Shown one piece after another: positions 25,291 to 34,898 of a stretch of DNA of 64,000 bases (its first letter is position 1; each line of letters begins with the position of its first letter). Below the pieces are notes generated by a model. That model was given only the letters and a program-made list of their open reading frames with translations, did not search any database and was not told the origin of the DNA. The stretch spans positions 268,123-332,122 of the forward strand of contig NZ_JACCHP010000004.1 of NCBI RefSeq assembly GCF_016031625.1, given 5' to 3'. Origin of the DNA: Bradyrhizobium agreste (GTDB taxonomy: Bacteria > Pseudomonadota > Alphaproteobacteria > Rhizobiales > Xanthobacteraceae). A program made the position numbers and the translations under genes.

Positions 25291-26268
25291 CTAGGCTTCT
25301 TTCAAGCGGCCGCCAAACTTGTCGGCGCACACAGCCATCAGGATGATCGCGCCGATCACGACCTGATGCCAGAACGTGTTGACGTTCAGGATATTGAGGC
25401 CGTTGCGTACGACGGCCATGAGGATCGCACCGGCCGCGGTACCCAGCAGGGACGCCTTGCCTCCGGCCAGGCTCGTCCCTCCCATGACCACTGCTGCGAT
25501 CACGTCCAGTTCATATCCCTCGCCAGCCTCTGGCATCGCCGCTTCAAGGCGAGATGTGAGGAGAACACCCGAAAGAGCGGCCAGAAATCCCGTCAGGGCG
25601 TAGACAGTGATCTTAATGTGATCGATCCTTATACCGACCAGACGCGCGGCTTCCGGGTTGCTACCGATCGACAGAGTGTAGCGTCCGAACCGCGTTTGAT
25701 AGAGTAGAAAGTAGATCGCCAAAAACGTCACTATGGTGATTAGAACCGGCATCGGTACCAGCCAGACGAAGCCTTGTCCGAACATCTGGAAGGTCGGGTT
25801 AGACAAACCCGTGAGTGGAATGCCTTCGGTGTAGACCATGATCAATCCGCGGGTCATGACCATCATCGCCATGGTCACAATGAAGTCGGCAATCTTCACT
25901 TTCGCGACCAACACACCGTTTACGATTCCGATCAGCGTTCCAGCCGCGAGACTTGCCGCGACGCTGGCGAACGGATTAAATCCCCGGTTCATCAGATCGG
26001 CGGCGATCAGACCCGTGAAGGCAAGCGTTGAGCCGACCGAGAGATCTATACCGCGCATGGCGATGACGAGCGTCGCGCCGAATGCTATGATGGCGACGAA
26101 AACGGCCTGTCGCGTGATGTCCGTGAGATTTCCCAGACTCAAGAAACGCGGCGAGGCCAGGCCAAGCGCGGCGATCAACACGATCAATGCGATCAAGATG
26201 CCGCTGCCGCCCCCTGACAGCTTGAACCGTGAGCCGAGCGATTTTACGCCCAGAGTCTGAGCCGACAT
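25291..26268 (-). CDS. Sugar ABC transporter permease (RbsC type)
   Basis: A 325-residue membrane protein with eight to ten hydrophobic segments. It has the BPD_transp_2 hallmark IDLSVGSTLAFTGLIA and the cytoplasmic loop GSNPEAARLVGIRID. GGAGG precedes the ATG at 26268; a start 12 bases further up has no such site. It follows the ATPase gene by one base. It forms the channel of a ribose/xylose-type importer. Confidence 0.9.
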   Translation of the reverse strand: MSAQTLGVKSLGSRFKLSGGGSGILIALIVLIAALGLASPRFLSLGNLTDITRQAVFVAIIAFGATLVIAMRGIDLSVGSTLAFTGLIAADLMNRGFNPFASVAASLAAGTLIGIVNGVLVAKVKIADFIVTMAMMVMTRGLIMVYTEGIPLTGLSNPTFQMFGQGFVWLVPMPVLITIVTFLAIYFLLYQTRFGRYTLSIGSNPEAARLVGIRIDHIKITVYALTGFLAALSGVLLTSRLEAAMPEAGEGYELDVIAAVVMGGTSLAGGKASLLGTAAGAILMAVVRNGLNILNVNTFWHQVVIGAIILMAVCADKFGGRLKEA

Positions 26269-26269
26269 C

Positions 26270-27802
26270 CTATCCTCCACGAGTCCCCTCGTATGTCCGT
26301 TGAATTGAAAGCGAGGCGATAGTCTCTTCGCTCGCGGAAGAGGCGTCCAGGATTCCGGCAGCTTCTCCCTCGAACATTACGAGAATCCGGTGGCACAACC
26401 CGATCAGCTCCGTGCTATCGGATGAAACGACGATGACCCCTTTGCCCATCCGAGAACTGGCTACGATCAACTGGTAGACATCTGCCTTGGCCTTGATGTC
26501 GATCCCGCGGGTTGGCTCCTCGAGCAGGATCACTTCCGGCTCGGTCAATAGCCATCTTGCGAGCAGCACTTTTTGCTGGTTGCCGCCGCTCAAGCGCCCG
26601 ATCGGCTGGTGAGGACCTTCCGACTTAATTCCCATCTCTTTGATGTATTTGATGCACCAGCTTCGCTCGGCGCCTTGATTTAGCCGGATGCCGCCGAGCT
26701 TAGGCAGACTGGAAGCAGTCAAATTCCACCCGACGCTGTGTTCGGCGAAAATGCCTTGCGTCTTTCGTTCGGCGGGTAGAAACGCAATGCCGCTACGCAT
26801 CGCAGATGATATTGAATCGATGGCGACCGGTTTCCCCTTCAAGAAGATATTTCCTGCATCTGCCGTCCCATCGCCAAACAGTGCCCTTACGAGCGGGCTC
26901 TTGCCTGATCCTTCAAGTCCCGCGAGGCCTAAAATCTCTCCTTCATGTAAATTGAAGCAAATGTCTTGGAACGCTCCCTTCCGAGAGAGCCCTTCTACCC
27001 TGAGGATTGGATTCACGCCTGGGCTCGTTTTGGCCGGGAATTGCTTTCCAAGCGAGCCGCCGATCATCAGGCCGATCACTTTGCTCACGTCGAGCGCCGA
27101 GGCCGGCAGGTCGGCGACGCACGCTCCATCGCGCAAGACGATCACGCGGTCACAGATCGTCAGCACCTCGTCCAGTTTATGGGAAACGTAGATGACGGAT
27201 TTTCCGGCCCGTTTCAGGTCGTTGATGATCCTGACAAGCCGCTCTCTCTCCGCTTTTTCGAGTGCCTCCGTTGGCTCATCCATGATGAGGATGTTCGCGT
27301 TTGAATTCAACGCCCGGGCAATCTCCACGATCTGCCGCTGGGCAAGGGTGAGAGCGCCAATCGGGCAATCGAGATCGAGTTCGACGTTCAGTACCTTGTT
27401 CAGGATCTGCTGCGCGCTGTCGCGCATGGCCTTCTTTCGAAGCGGCGAAGTAAGCCGTGGCGATGTCCCAATCGAGATTTCACGGCCGATAAAGATGTTT
27501 TCGACGGCATTCAGATCGGGAAAAAGACTAAGCTCCTGATAGATGATACTTATTCCGGCTCGTTGGGCATCCGCCGGCTCGCGAATGTCGACGTGTACGC
27601 CGTTGACCTCGACCTCTCCTTGATCAGGGACGTGCGCGCCGGCGAGAATTTTCATCAGCGTGGATTTCCCGGCACCGTTTTCACCGACCAGGCCGAGCAC
27701 TTCGCCCTTGGCGAGGTTCATCGAAACGTTGAACAGCGCGTTGGTCGCGCCGAATCTCTTTCCGACCCCCGTGATCTTCAGAGCTTGTTCCGGTTTCGCC
27801 AT
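26270..27802 (-). CDS. Sugar ABC transporter ATP-binding protein (RbsA type)
   Basis: A 510-residue double ATPase. The first domain (about 1-245) has Walker A GENGAGKST, signature LTLAQRQIVEIARAL and Walker B ILIMDEPTEAL. The second (about 255-500) has a degenerate Walker A GLEGSGKS and signature LSGGNQQKVLLARWL. This layout is normal for RbsA/XylG/MglA. GGAAGG stands upstream of the ATG at 27802. The order is binding protein, ATPase, permease, lactonase, SDR, all in one direction. Confidence 0.92.
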   Translation of the reverse strand: MAKPEQALKITGVGKRFGATNALFNVSMNLAKGEVLGLVGENGAGKSTLMKILAGAHVPDQGEVEVNGVHVDIREPADAQRAGISIIYQELSLFPDLNAVENIFIGREISIGTSPRLTSPLRKKAMRDSAQQILNKVLNVELDLDCPIGALTLAQRQIVEIARALNSNANILIMDEPTEALEKAERERLVRIINDLKRAGKSVIYVSHKLDEVLTICDRVIVLRDGACVADLPASALDVSKVIGLMIGGSLGKQFPAKTSPGVNPILRVEGLSRKGAFQDICFNLHEGEILGLAGLEGSGKSPLVRALFGDGTADAGNIFLKGKPVAIDSISSAMRSGIAFLPAERKTQGIFAEHSVGWNLTASSLPKLGGIRLNQGAERSWCIKYIKEMGIKSEGPHQPIGRLSGGNQQKVLLARWLLTEPEVILLEEPTRGIDIKAKADVYQLIVASSRMGKGVIVVSSDSTELIGLCHRILVMFEGEAAGILDASSASEETIASLSIQRTYEGTRGG

Positions 27803-27859
27803 CAGAGAGTCCTTCCAACGGAGAGAGCCGCGCAACGCACACGGCTCTCTCCCTAGCCC

Positions 27860-28927
27860 CTACTTGGTAGACTTCGCCACGTAGATGTAGTCGGACGGGT
27901 CGAAAGTGCCGATGTTACTGGCGTCGTATGTCTTCGGGGCGACGAAGATCTTCTTTGGAACGCCCTCGCCCTTCATGACGAACTGTTCGACGGCACGGAC
28001 GATATTGCGCCCTTCTTCCTTCGCGCCGGTATCTACGGTCGCTGCAAAGTCCCCGACCTTGATTGCGTCATTGGCTTCCTTCATGTTCTCGTATCCGACG
28101 ATCGCGATCTTTCCGTTCAGCTTTCTTGCCTTGAGCGCCTGCAGGCCACCCAGCGCCATTTCGTCATAAAGAGCGACAAGAATGTCGATGTCTGGATGCG
28201 CGGTGAGCATGTTCTCCGTCACGCTGAGACCTTGCGCCCGCACCCAACCAGCAGGCTGTTTCGCAACAATCTTCAGGTTCGGGTACTTTGAGATGATCTC
28301 ATTGAAGCCCTTCATGCGCTGAGCGGTATGCGGCCCAGGGAGACCTTCCAAGATGGCGATTTTGACTTCACCCTTGTCCTTGTAGTGGTCTACGATCCAT
28401 TGCGCTTGAGCACGACCACCGTCACTCTGGTCGTATCCGATGTCACTCACATAGTATGGATCATCGGCGACGGGCGAATTGAACAGGAAGACGGGAATGC
28501 CGGCCTCGGTCGCGCGACGGATCAGAGGTTCCAACGCGCCCTCGTTGTAGAGAGCGACAGCAATTGCGTCTACGTGCTCATTAATCCACGCTTCCATCGT
28601 GCGGACCTGATCGTCTGTCGCGGACTGGCTCTTTGGCGCCTGAACGAGCAACTGAATCGTACTAGGACCACCCAACCTGTCGATCTCTTCCTTCACGCCG
28701 GCCAGGACCCGTTGGTAATAGGTATCCATGGCGGTGGGCAAGAAACCAACCTTCAACGGCCGGTGAGCCTTGGCTTGGGGCTTCGCCTCCTTACCGGTCG
28801 CCGGAATTACTTTGTCCAGAAGAATTCCGGGAAATGCGGCGCCGTAATCAGCAGCACGCACCACCGCAGGAACGATCATCGCCGCAAGCAAGGTGGCGGC
28901 AAACGGCAAGCTAATAGAACGTCTCAT
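27860..28927 (-). CDS. Sugar-binding periplasmic protein (Peripla_BP_4)
   Basis: A 355-residue protein with a signal peptide (MRRSISLPFAATLLAAM, ending at VRA) and a ribose-binding-type two-lobed fold. Family features are GFLPTAMDTYYQRVLAGVK, DAIAVALYNEGALEPLI and the ligand-pocket segment ILVALYDEMALGG. The long linker before the first strand (about 25-55) recalls TMAO/TorT-like members. GGAGGGG precedes the ATG. It is the first gene of the ribose-type importer operon. Confidence 0.9.
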   Translation of the reverse strand: MRRSISLPFAATLLAAMIVPAVVRAADYGAAFPGILLDKVIPATGKEAKPQAKAHRPLKVGFLPTAMDTYYQRVLAGVKEEIDRLGGPSTIQLLVQAPKSQSATDDQVRTMEAWINEHVDAIAVALYNEGALEPLIRRATEAGIPVFLFNSPVADDPYYVSDIGYDQSDGGRAQAQWIVDHYKDKGEVKIAILEGLPGPHTAQRMKGFNEIISKYPNLKIVAKQPAGWVRAQGLSVTENMLTAHPDIDILVALYDEMALGGLQALKARKLNGKIAIVGYENMKEANDAIKVGDFAATVDTGAKEEGRNIVRAVEQFVMKGEGVPKKIFVAPKTYDASNIGTFDPSDYIYVAKSTK

Positions 28928-29015
28928 GTTTCCCCTCCAATGATTTCTAGGTACTGCACGTGCCGCACGCGCAAGCGCGGGCAGCCCTCGCCGATCGCTC
29001 CGATGACCCGGAGCG

Positions 29016-29042
29016 CCGCAAACGATCAATCGTTCGATGCGG
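29016..29042. promoter_or_regulatory. Extended dyad between the dipeptidase and sugar-importer genes
   Basis: AACGAT-CA-ATCGTT sits inside outer arms CCGCA and TGCGG. It could be a LacI-type operator for the importer operon that begins at 28927, or a terminator hairpin for the dipeptidase gene. There is no T run. Confidence 0.35.
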
Positions 29043-29052
29043 TATCCTGCCG

Positions 29053-30594
29053 CTAATCCTTGAGATTGCGGAGAATCTCCTTCAAGAGCCGCCAAATAGG
29101 CTCTACCGTCGTATGGTTCAGGCGCTCCCGCGTCGTGTGGACGTCGAACGCTTCAGGCCCTATGGAGATCATGTCGATTCCGGGAATCTTCTGGTTGAAG
29201 AGGCCAAGTTCGAGGCTCGAGTGCGAGACCTCTACATGCGGCTTGACCTTGAAGGTCTCTTCGTAGGCGCGCGTGGCCACCGCCAAGAGCTTGGAGTCCT
29301 TGTTGTAGGGCCACTCGGGGCAGTCGGCGAAGGTCGTCACCTTTGTGCCGCGCCCCATCAGCGCAGCCAATCGCTCGATGCGCTTCAGGATCGCGTAGCG
29401 TCGCGAGCTGATCGCACTTGGGATGGTCGAAAGAATCTCAACCTCCTCGTCGCTTGTCGACAGCAAGGCGATCGTATTCGAGCTCTCTACCAGGTTGGCA
29501 ATGGTAAGGCTCATGCTCTGGACCCCATTGGGTGTGAGCGTGATGGCCTGGACGACCGAGTTGGCAGTGATGTCCGAGAGAACACGTTCCACAGCTTCAG
29601 TGTGACGCTCCAACCCGACCTCGAGCTTGGGGTCGCTGACAAAGAACTCCTTTTTTAGATCCGCCGAAACGCTCCTGACGATTTCGTTCGCTCGGTCCAG
29701 ATCAGCTTGATGCACGAGCAGGATCGCTTCGGCGTCGCCCGGGATGACGTATCGATTGACGCCTCCTTTGACGGAGGCAAGCCTAATCGGCAGTTCATCG
29801 AGGAGTGCACCAAGGATTCGGGCGAGAAGGACAATCGCATTGGCGCGTTCGAGGTGAATGTCAAACTCCGAGTGACCGCTGCTGAGCCCCTTCACGAACG
29901 CGCGCAGCGGCGTGAGGCCAGCCGGCGATTTCTGCCACTCAGCCGGTATTCGGAACCGAGCCGAGATATCGCCCGCGCAGCCTGCGAACAGGCTCTTTGG
30001 GTCGTGCCAATTGAAGTCGATCAGCCGCTTTCCAGTCAGGCGAGACGCATCGAAATACTGGGCGCCTCCCTTCCCCACTTCCTCCTGTACGGTAAGCACG
30101 ACCTCCAGCGGTGGATGTGGAATATCTGTCGAATCGAGCACCGACAATGCCAGAGCTACTCCTACAGTATTGTCCGCGCCGAGCGTCGTGCCCGTGCCAT
30201 GGATGAAGTCACCATCGATCCGAAGTTTGATACCTTCCTTCTCGAAATCGTGATGCACTCCTTCATCGCTTTCGCACACGATATCGGTATGACCATGGAA
30301 GATTACTGGAGCCGCACTCTCGTACCCATGCGTTCCAGGTTTTTTCACGAGGATGTTGTGAATGTCGTCTTGGAAGTATTCGAGTCCACGATCCCGCGCG
30401 AACTGCGCTATGTAGTCGCTAACCTGCTTCTCGTTATACGAGCCGCGCGGGATCCGGCTGATCTCCTCGAAATAGTGAAAGAAGATTTCGGGCTTGAGGC
30501 CGGATAGGATACGGTTCGTCTCAGCACCACCCGCTCGAGCTTCGGTCTGTCGCCCGCTTGCAGTATCGGTCAAGGTCTGGTGCGCAGACATCAT
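29053..30594 (-). CDS. pepD: Cytosolic non-specific dipeptidase (M20, aminoacyl-histidine dipeptidase)
   Basis: A 513-residue metallopeptidase of the PepD group. Metal ligands appear in order: FHGHTDIV (His and Asp), GADNTVGVA (bridging Asp) and the catalytic QEEVGKGG. The C-terminus carries the late active-site histidine region VEVSHSSLELG. It cleaves Xaa-His and other dipeptides in the cytoplasm. GGGAGGAAG precedes two adjacent ATG codons. It lies alone between sugar-related operons and I see no direct pathway link. Confidence 0.93.
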   Translation of the reverse strand: MMSAHQTLTDTASGRQTEARAGGAETNRILSGLKPEIFFHYFEEISRIPRGSYNEKQVSDYIAQFARDRGLEYFQDDIHNILVKKPGTHGYESAAPVIFHGHTDIVCESDEGVHHDFEKEGIKLRIDGDFIHGTGTTLGADNTVGVALALSVLDSTDIPHPPLEVVLTVQEEVGKGGAQYFDASRLTGKRLIDFNWHDPKSLFAGCAGDISARFRIPAEWQKSPAGLTPLRAFVKGLSSGHSEFDIHLERANAIVLLARILGALLDELPIRLASVKGGVNRYVIPGDAEAILLVHQADLDRANEIVRSVSADLKKEFFVSDPKLEVGLERHTEAVERVLSDITANSVVQAITLTPNGVQSMSLTIANLVESSNTIALLSTSDEEVEILSTIPSAISSRRYAILKRIERLAALMGRGTKVTTFADCPEWPYNKDSKLLAVATRAYEETFKVKPHVEVSHSSLELGLFNQKIPGIDMISIGPEAFDVHTTRERLNHTTVEPIWRLLKEILRNLKD

Positions 30595-31023
30595 CTTCCT
30601 CCCATGGCTCCGCGCCGCTTTGTTGCGACCGCTTCGGAAGGCATGATAGGAAGTAGGAAAATAGCATCAAACGAATTACTTGATCAGTTGAGTGAGCTAC
30701 ATTCACTTGATATGACGCCGATAAATGGATAGAGAGCTCCGCCACCAGTTCTTCACAGGAGCTTATTTAGGTCTCCGGAGCTGTCCTGCGTCCGATCATC
30801 CTCCCGCACGAAGCGCACGGGATTTTCAGACCTTGCTGATGCATAGCGCTGAAGGGGAGCTGGAAAGAATAGCGCGGCTCCCAGATTTAGCAGCAGAACC
30901 GTTTAGCCAAACGGGAGCCTCGTAGCCGAACTTGCTCAGAGGGTGTTCGGCCTTGAACAGAACTGAGGAAATAGCGGAGCCGGCGCCGATAAGACGTGCT
31001 CGCACGTCATGAGCGGAATGCGC
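30595..31023. other. Non-coding stretch upstream of pepD
   Basis: About 430 bases without a supported gene. It holds AGTGA-N7-TCACT at 30691-30707, about 100 bp upstream of pepD, and a small hairpin (GACGTG / CACGTC, 30993-31008) after the 2-hydroxyacid dehydrogenase gene that may act as a terminator. Confidence 0.35.
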
Positions 31024-32007
31024 TCAAGCTCTGAGCGGCTCTACGACATTTTGAGGGCGGCCGCTCCAATATGCCTCAATGTTATCCACTAGCTGGTCGG
31101 CGAGCGATTGGATTGCCTCGCGGCTGGCCCACGCAACATGCGGCGTAAGAATAACGTTCGGCAGTTCAGTCAAACGTATAAGTGGATGATCATTTGGCGG
31201 TGGCTCGACGGTCGCGACGTCAAATCCCGCGCCGGCGATTAACCCCCGGCGCAGAGCCTCGCCCAAGGCAACCTCGTCTACTAGGCCGCCTCTTGCGGTG
31301 TTGATTAGCAGGGGCTTGCGGTCCATTAGCGCAAACTCAGGAGCCGCGATCATGTTTCGCGTGGCGGACGTGAGGGGAGCGTGGAGAGTGATCACATCGG
31401 ATGTGCGCAACACGTCTTCGAATGGCGTGTACAGCGGTCCCATACCAGGAACTCCCTTGTAGGCCGAGAATAGGACTCGCATTCCAAACGCGCGACCGAT
31501 GTCCGCAACCGCTCTGCCTAACGCGCCGTCGCCGATGATGCCAAGAACCGATCCAGCCAGGTCGCGAATTGGATGATCGAAGTAGCAAAACTGGCCGGAT
31601 GCGGCCCACCGACCGTCACGCACGGAATCCCGGTAAGCAAGCAAGCTTCGGCGCAATGCCAACAGCAATGCAAAGGTGTGTTCGGGTACAGTATTCGTCG
31701 CGTAATTCCGGATGTTCGATACCGTTATGTCTCTAGCGGCGCAGGCCGAAAGATCTATGATATCGGTCCCCGTTGCCGCAACAGCGACGAGCTTGAGATT
31801 GCGGGCCCTCGCGACCGCCGCCGCATTTATCGGCACCTTGTTGGTTATGACGATATGGGCGTCTGCTACTCTATTGCCGACTTGATCTGGCTCGGTGGCA
31901 GCAAATTCCTGCAGTTCGTGCGGAAAAGCGAATGGCCGCAGGGCGATGTCCGACGGCATGGTGTCGCGATCGAGAAACACGATCTTGGACAATTCGTTCT
32001 GAATCAT
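31024..32007 (-). CDS. D-isomer-specific 2-hydroxyacid dehydrogenase
   Basis: A 327-residue NAD(P)-dependent enzyme that reduces 2-keto acids such as glyoxylate or hydroxypyruvate. It has the nucleotide motif IIGDGALGRAVA, the substrate-binding arginine in NTARGGLVDE, and the catalytic histidine in ILTPHVAWAS. The usual third glycine pattern GxGxxG reads GDGALG here. It stands near an IPMDH-like enzyme and an MFS acid carrier, a set that recalls tartrate use, where a hydroxypyruvate reductase (TtuD) takes part. Confidence 0.88.
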   Translation of the reverse strand: MIQNELSKIVFLDRDTMPSDIALRPFAFPHELQEFAATEPDQVGNRVADAHIVITNKVPINAAAVARARNLKLVAVAATGTDIIDLSACAARDITVSNIRNYATNTVPEHTFALLLALRRSLLAYRDSVRDGRWAASGQFCYFDHPIRDLAGSVLGIIGDGALGRAVADIGRAFGMRVLFSAYKGVPGMGPLYTPFEDVLRTSDVITLHAPLTSATRNMIAAPEFALMDRKPLLINTARGGLVDEVALGEALRRGLIAGAGFDVATVEPPPNDHPLIRLTELPNVILTPHVAWASREAIQSLADQLVDNIEAYWSGRPQNVVEPLRA

Positions 32008-32297
32008 GTTTCATCCCTTAGTCGAACAGTGCAATCTCGCGGAACCGACAGCGCGCTACCGCCAGGCGCAATTCGCGCCGAGAGTCGACCAGTGTCACCC
32101 GCTCGTCCCTCACTATTTAGCGCTTCTCCCCTGAGATAAAACGAAAAGCACCTCCGGATAGATGAGTTCTGGTCAACTGACTTGAACCACTCACGAATTT
32201 CGCAGATGTTTTTGGCAATATGCCGCGGCATTAACGCACCCACCGTCGTCCGGAATTGCCAGCGATCCAGCCAAGCAGCCGGTATAATTCGTCTTTC

Positions 32298-32600
32298 CTA
32301 CTGATCAGGGTCGATCTTCGCGTAGGTTGCCACGCGCTTGTCGATTACCCATGAGGAAACCAACTGGTCGAAGCTGCGAAAGTGCTCGGTGGCGAGGTGG
32401 GCATCGAAAGCCTCTTTATCGTCGTAGAGTTCGTAGAGGAAGATTTCAGCCCCCTCCTTCGCCTCACAGACCTCAAAGAGATGGCATCCTGGCTCCAGTC
32501 CAAGAGAATCAGCAGCGTTCTTCGAGATCGCCTTCCGGAAATCTGCTCGGTATTCTGCCTTGATCGAGAAGCTGACGGTGACTACGAACCCTCCCATCAT
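32298..32600 (-). CDS. Antibiotic-biosynthesis-monooxygenase-domain protein
   Basis: A 100-residue protein with a single ABM ferredoxin-like fold. Typical segments are EPGCHLFEVCEAKE, IFLYELYDDKEAFDAHL and the histidine-containing TEHFRSF. Small ABM proteins act as cofactor-free monooxygenases or isomerases on quinols and keto compounds; LsrG is one relative. The ATG overlaps the stop of the IPMDH-like gene, so translation is coupled. It may process an unstable keto product of that dehydrogenase. The substrate is unknown. Confidence 0.85.
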   Translation of the reverse strand: MMGGFVVTVSFSIKAEYRADFRKAISKNAADSLGLEPGCHLFEVCEAKEGAEIFLYELYDDKEAFDAHLATEHFRSFDQLVSSWVIDKRVATYAKIDPDQ

Positions 32601-33712
32601 GCGACTTCCTTAATGGCGCTCGGAAGTGCTGCGATCGTTTCGCGGGTGACCGTGGCGCAGCCCGCTGCGCCTCCCAGTTCGATCGGTACGGTGCCCGAAG
32701 ACAGCGCGATTTCAACCGCACTCTCGATCAACCGAGCTCGCGTTTCAAGGCGAGGTTCATTGTGTTTCTCGGCAAGCCAATCGAGCATCATCGCTGCCGA
32801 TAGAAACATGGCGCACGGATTTGCCTTGCCTTGACCGGCGATGTCAGGCGCGGTGCCGTGAGCCGGCTGGAACAGGGCATGCGCATCGCCAACGTCGGCG
32901 GAAGGAGCCATTCCCATGCCTCCGACCAGACCCGCGGCGAGATCCGAAAGAATGTCTCCGAACATGTTCTCCGTGACCATGACATCCAAGGTCCAGGGCT
33001 TCTTCACCATGGTGAGAGCCATGGCGTCCACGTAGGCGTGATCCGCTTCGATACCGCCATGCTTGGCCGCCACCTCGTCGAAAACCTTTCGAAAGAAGGC
33101 CATCGACGCAAACACGTTTGCCTTGTCTACGCAGGTGACTCTAGCCTTCTTGCCGCGCGCTTGCCGTCGCTCTGCGACACGAAAGGCGAAATCGCTGACA
33201 CGCGCTGTTCCAGCCCGGCTGATGTGCATCGTGTCGTAGGCATCGCGGTCGTCGATCAGTTCACCCTTACCTCTGGCGTAGAACAGCCCTTCCGTCTGCT
33301 CTCGGATCAACACGAAGTCGATGTCGCGCGCCCGTGGATCCGACAGAACGTTTGGCAATCCCGGAAACCAGCGAATGGGTCTGACACCGGCGTAAAGATC
33401 GAGCGCCATGCGCAGATCCAACTGCGGAATGATCTCGGTCCCATCGGCGTGCCTGATGTCCGGCCATCCCATCGCCCCGAACAGGACAGCGTCCGCCTTT
33501 CGGCAGGCATCGAGCGTGATATCCGGCAAGGCCTCGCCGCTCGTCGCGTAGTATTGGGCGCCGGCGTTCCAGATCGTGGTCTTTAGGGGCGGCCCTCCGG
33601 ATGCCGTGGTTTCGACGGCCGACAGCACTTCCAGGCAGGCGGCCATCACCTCGCGCCCTATGCCGTCGCCGGGAAGTACGGCAATGTCCAGATGATTCGA
33701 TGAAATCGTCAA
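32597..33712 (-). CDS. Isopropylmalate/tartrate dehydrogenase-like enzyme
   Basis: A 371-residue member of the decarboxylating beta-hydroxyacid dehydrogenase family. It has [12 protein letters not shown], the substrate arginines around [14 protein letters not shown] and [12 protein letters not shown], the catalytic lysine region CVDKANVF, metal aspartates in DAMAL and [13 protein letters not shown], and the cofactor region [11 protein letters not shown]. It lacks leucine-pathway neighbours and sits with a 2-hydroxyacid dehydrogenase, an ACS-type carrier and a GntR regulator. A tartrate, D-malate or related acid-sugar substrate is therefore more likely than isopropylmalate. It overlaps the ABM gene by four bases. 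Confidence 0.88.
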   Translation of the reverse strand: MTISSNHLDIAVLPGDGIGREVMAACLEVLSAVETTASGGPPLKTTIWNAGAQYYATSGEALPDITLDACRKADAVLFGAMGWPDIRHADGTEIIPQLDLRMALDLYAGVRPIRWFPGLPNVLSDPRARDIDFVLIREQTEGLFYARGKGELIDDRDAYDTMHISRAGTARVSDFAFRVAERRQARGKKARVTCVDKANVFASMAFFRKVFDEVAAKHGGIEADHAYVDAMALTMVKKPWTLDVMVTENMFGDILSDLAAGLVGGMGMAPSADVGDAHALFQPAHGTAPDIAGQGKANPCAMFLSAAMMLDWLAEKHNEPRLETRARLIESAVEIALSSGTVPIELGGAAGCATVTRETIAALPSAIKEVA

Positions 33713-34100
33713 AGTGCCTCTCCAGATCTGTGTTCAAGTGGGGCTGGTCGCGCCTGCTTGCGAGTGTCGCGCCGACCTTGACGGCGATATTGCGGAATGA
33801 CGGAACTAATCGCTTCCAATGGAATCAGCGGCTTCATCGTTGCATTTGCATTCCTTAATGAATTCATTATTGTACTTTAGCGTTCTGCTGCGTTTGCCGC
33901 AAGCGCTGACGTGGTGTTTTCTCGAAGAGAGCGGAGCACGTCCTTCTGAAGGGCTACCATCCACTTTTTTTCAAGGAAACTCGGACACCTGCTTCTCTTT
34001 TTCGATGGAGCGTGCCTAGTCTGCCAGGAAGCACGTGATGCGTCGAAATTCGTGTCGCGTACCGGAAGAAGCGCAAGGAAAAGACAGGTAGCCGGCTGCA
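33713..34100. other. Divergent control region with a palindrome
   Basis: About 390 bases between the IPMDH-like gene and the GntR regulator. No gene is supported. The only clear element is the palindrome at 33856-33869. Confidence 0.45.
33856..33869. promoter_or_regulatory. Perfect 14-bp palindrome TAATGAATTCATTA
   Basis: A perfect dyad 144 bp upstream of the IPMDH-like gene and 232 bp upstream of the divergent GntR gene. Its outer arms (TTAATG/CATTA) match those of the sites at 36264, 40451 and 55062, but the centre differs. Confidence 0.5.
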
Positions 34101-34844
34101 ATGACCATCAAGCCTCGAAGGAATTCGCCCGAACGCAAGGCAGTCAAACCGAAAATTCCGACGAGCGGACGTTCGGCAGCTGCTCCTGCACGGGGCGTCC
34201 GGCCTAACCAGGCCGATGTCGCCTACTCCCGACTGCGGGAACTCATCTTGGCCGGATCGATAGCTCCGGGCAGCTTCGTTCTCGAACTCGAGGCCGCGGC
34301 TAAGCTCGGGATGAGCCGCACGCCCGTGAGGGAGGCGATGGTCAGGCTGCGCGCGGAGGGCATTGTCGAGATTCGCGCCAGGCACGGAATGCGAGTCCTT
34401 CCAGTCTCGGCCGACGACATGCGCGAGATCTACGAGGTGATTACCAGCCTGGAGTCCACCGCCGCCGGGCTCGTTGCCAAGCGAGGGATCGATACAAACG
34501 CACTGTCCTCCCTCAACGAGGCCGTGAAGGCGATGGATTCCGCGCTGGAGCGCGACGATCTGGAACGCTGGGCGCAGGCGGACGAGGATTTCCATCGCAC
34601 GCTGATCAACAGCTGCGGCAATGGCCGCCTAATCCAGACCGTCGATCAATTTTGGTCGCAAGCACATCGCGCGCGTCTTTTAACTTTACGTCTGCGGCCG
34701 AAACCCACTCAATCGAATCGCGAACATGCTGCCCTGGTTAAGGCCATCGCGAAGGGTGACGCGGAGGCCGCCGTGCGCATTCACCAGGAACACCGCGAGC
34801 GGGCGGGACGCCTGCTGACCGACCTTCTGCGCAAGATCGGCTAG
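34101..34844 (+). CDS. GntR/FadR-family regulator
   Basis: A 247-residue regulator with a basic N-terminal extension of about 30 residues. A winged helix follows (about 34-100; LELEAAAKLGMSRTPVREAMVRL), then an FCD domain (about 110-240; ADEDFHRTLINSCGNGRL and the late EHAALVKAIAKGDAEAAVRIHQEH). Histidines in the FCD part suggest a metal-assisted carboxylate ligand. It is the only plus-strand regulator in the acid-sugar region between 22 and 49 kb. It is the best candidate to bind the palindromes at 33856, 36264, 40451 and 55062. Ligand unknown. Confidence 0.9.
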   Translation: MTIKPRRNSPERKAVKPKIPTSGRSAAAPARGVRPNQADVAYSRLRELILAGSIAPGSFVLELEAAAKLGMSRTPVREAMVRLRAEGIVEIRARHGMRVLPVSADDMREIYEVITSLESTAAGLVAKRGIDTNALSSLNEAVKAMDSALERDDLERWAQADEDFHRTLINSCGNGRLIQTVDQFWSQAHRARLLTLRLRPKPTQSNREHAALVKAIAKGDAEAAVRIHQEHRERAGRLLTDLLRKIG

Positions 34845-34898
34845 GCGGTCGGCTCATGGAAGTTGCTGTGCACGCCAAGGACGGCGCGCGCAGCGCAT

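Noticed and set aside
28943..29052. CRISPR or repeat array in the GC-rich gap before pepD
   Set aside because: Only one dyad is present and there are no regularly spaced repeats; no cas genes occur in the window.
32597..33712. Leucine-biosynthetic isopropylmalate dehydrogenase (LeuB)
   Set aside because: No leuA, leuC or leuD nearby, and the neighbours are an acid carrier, an ABM protein and a 2-hydroxyacid dehydrogenase.
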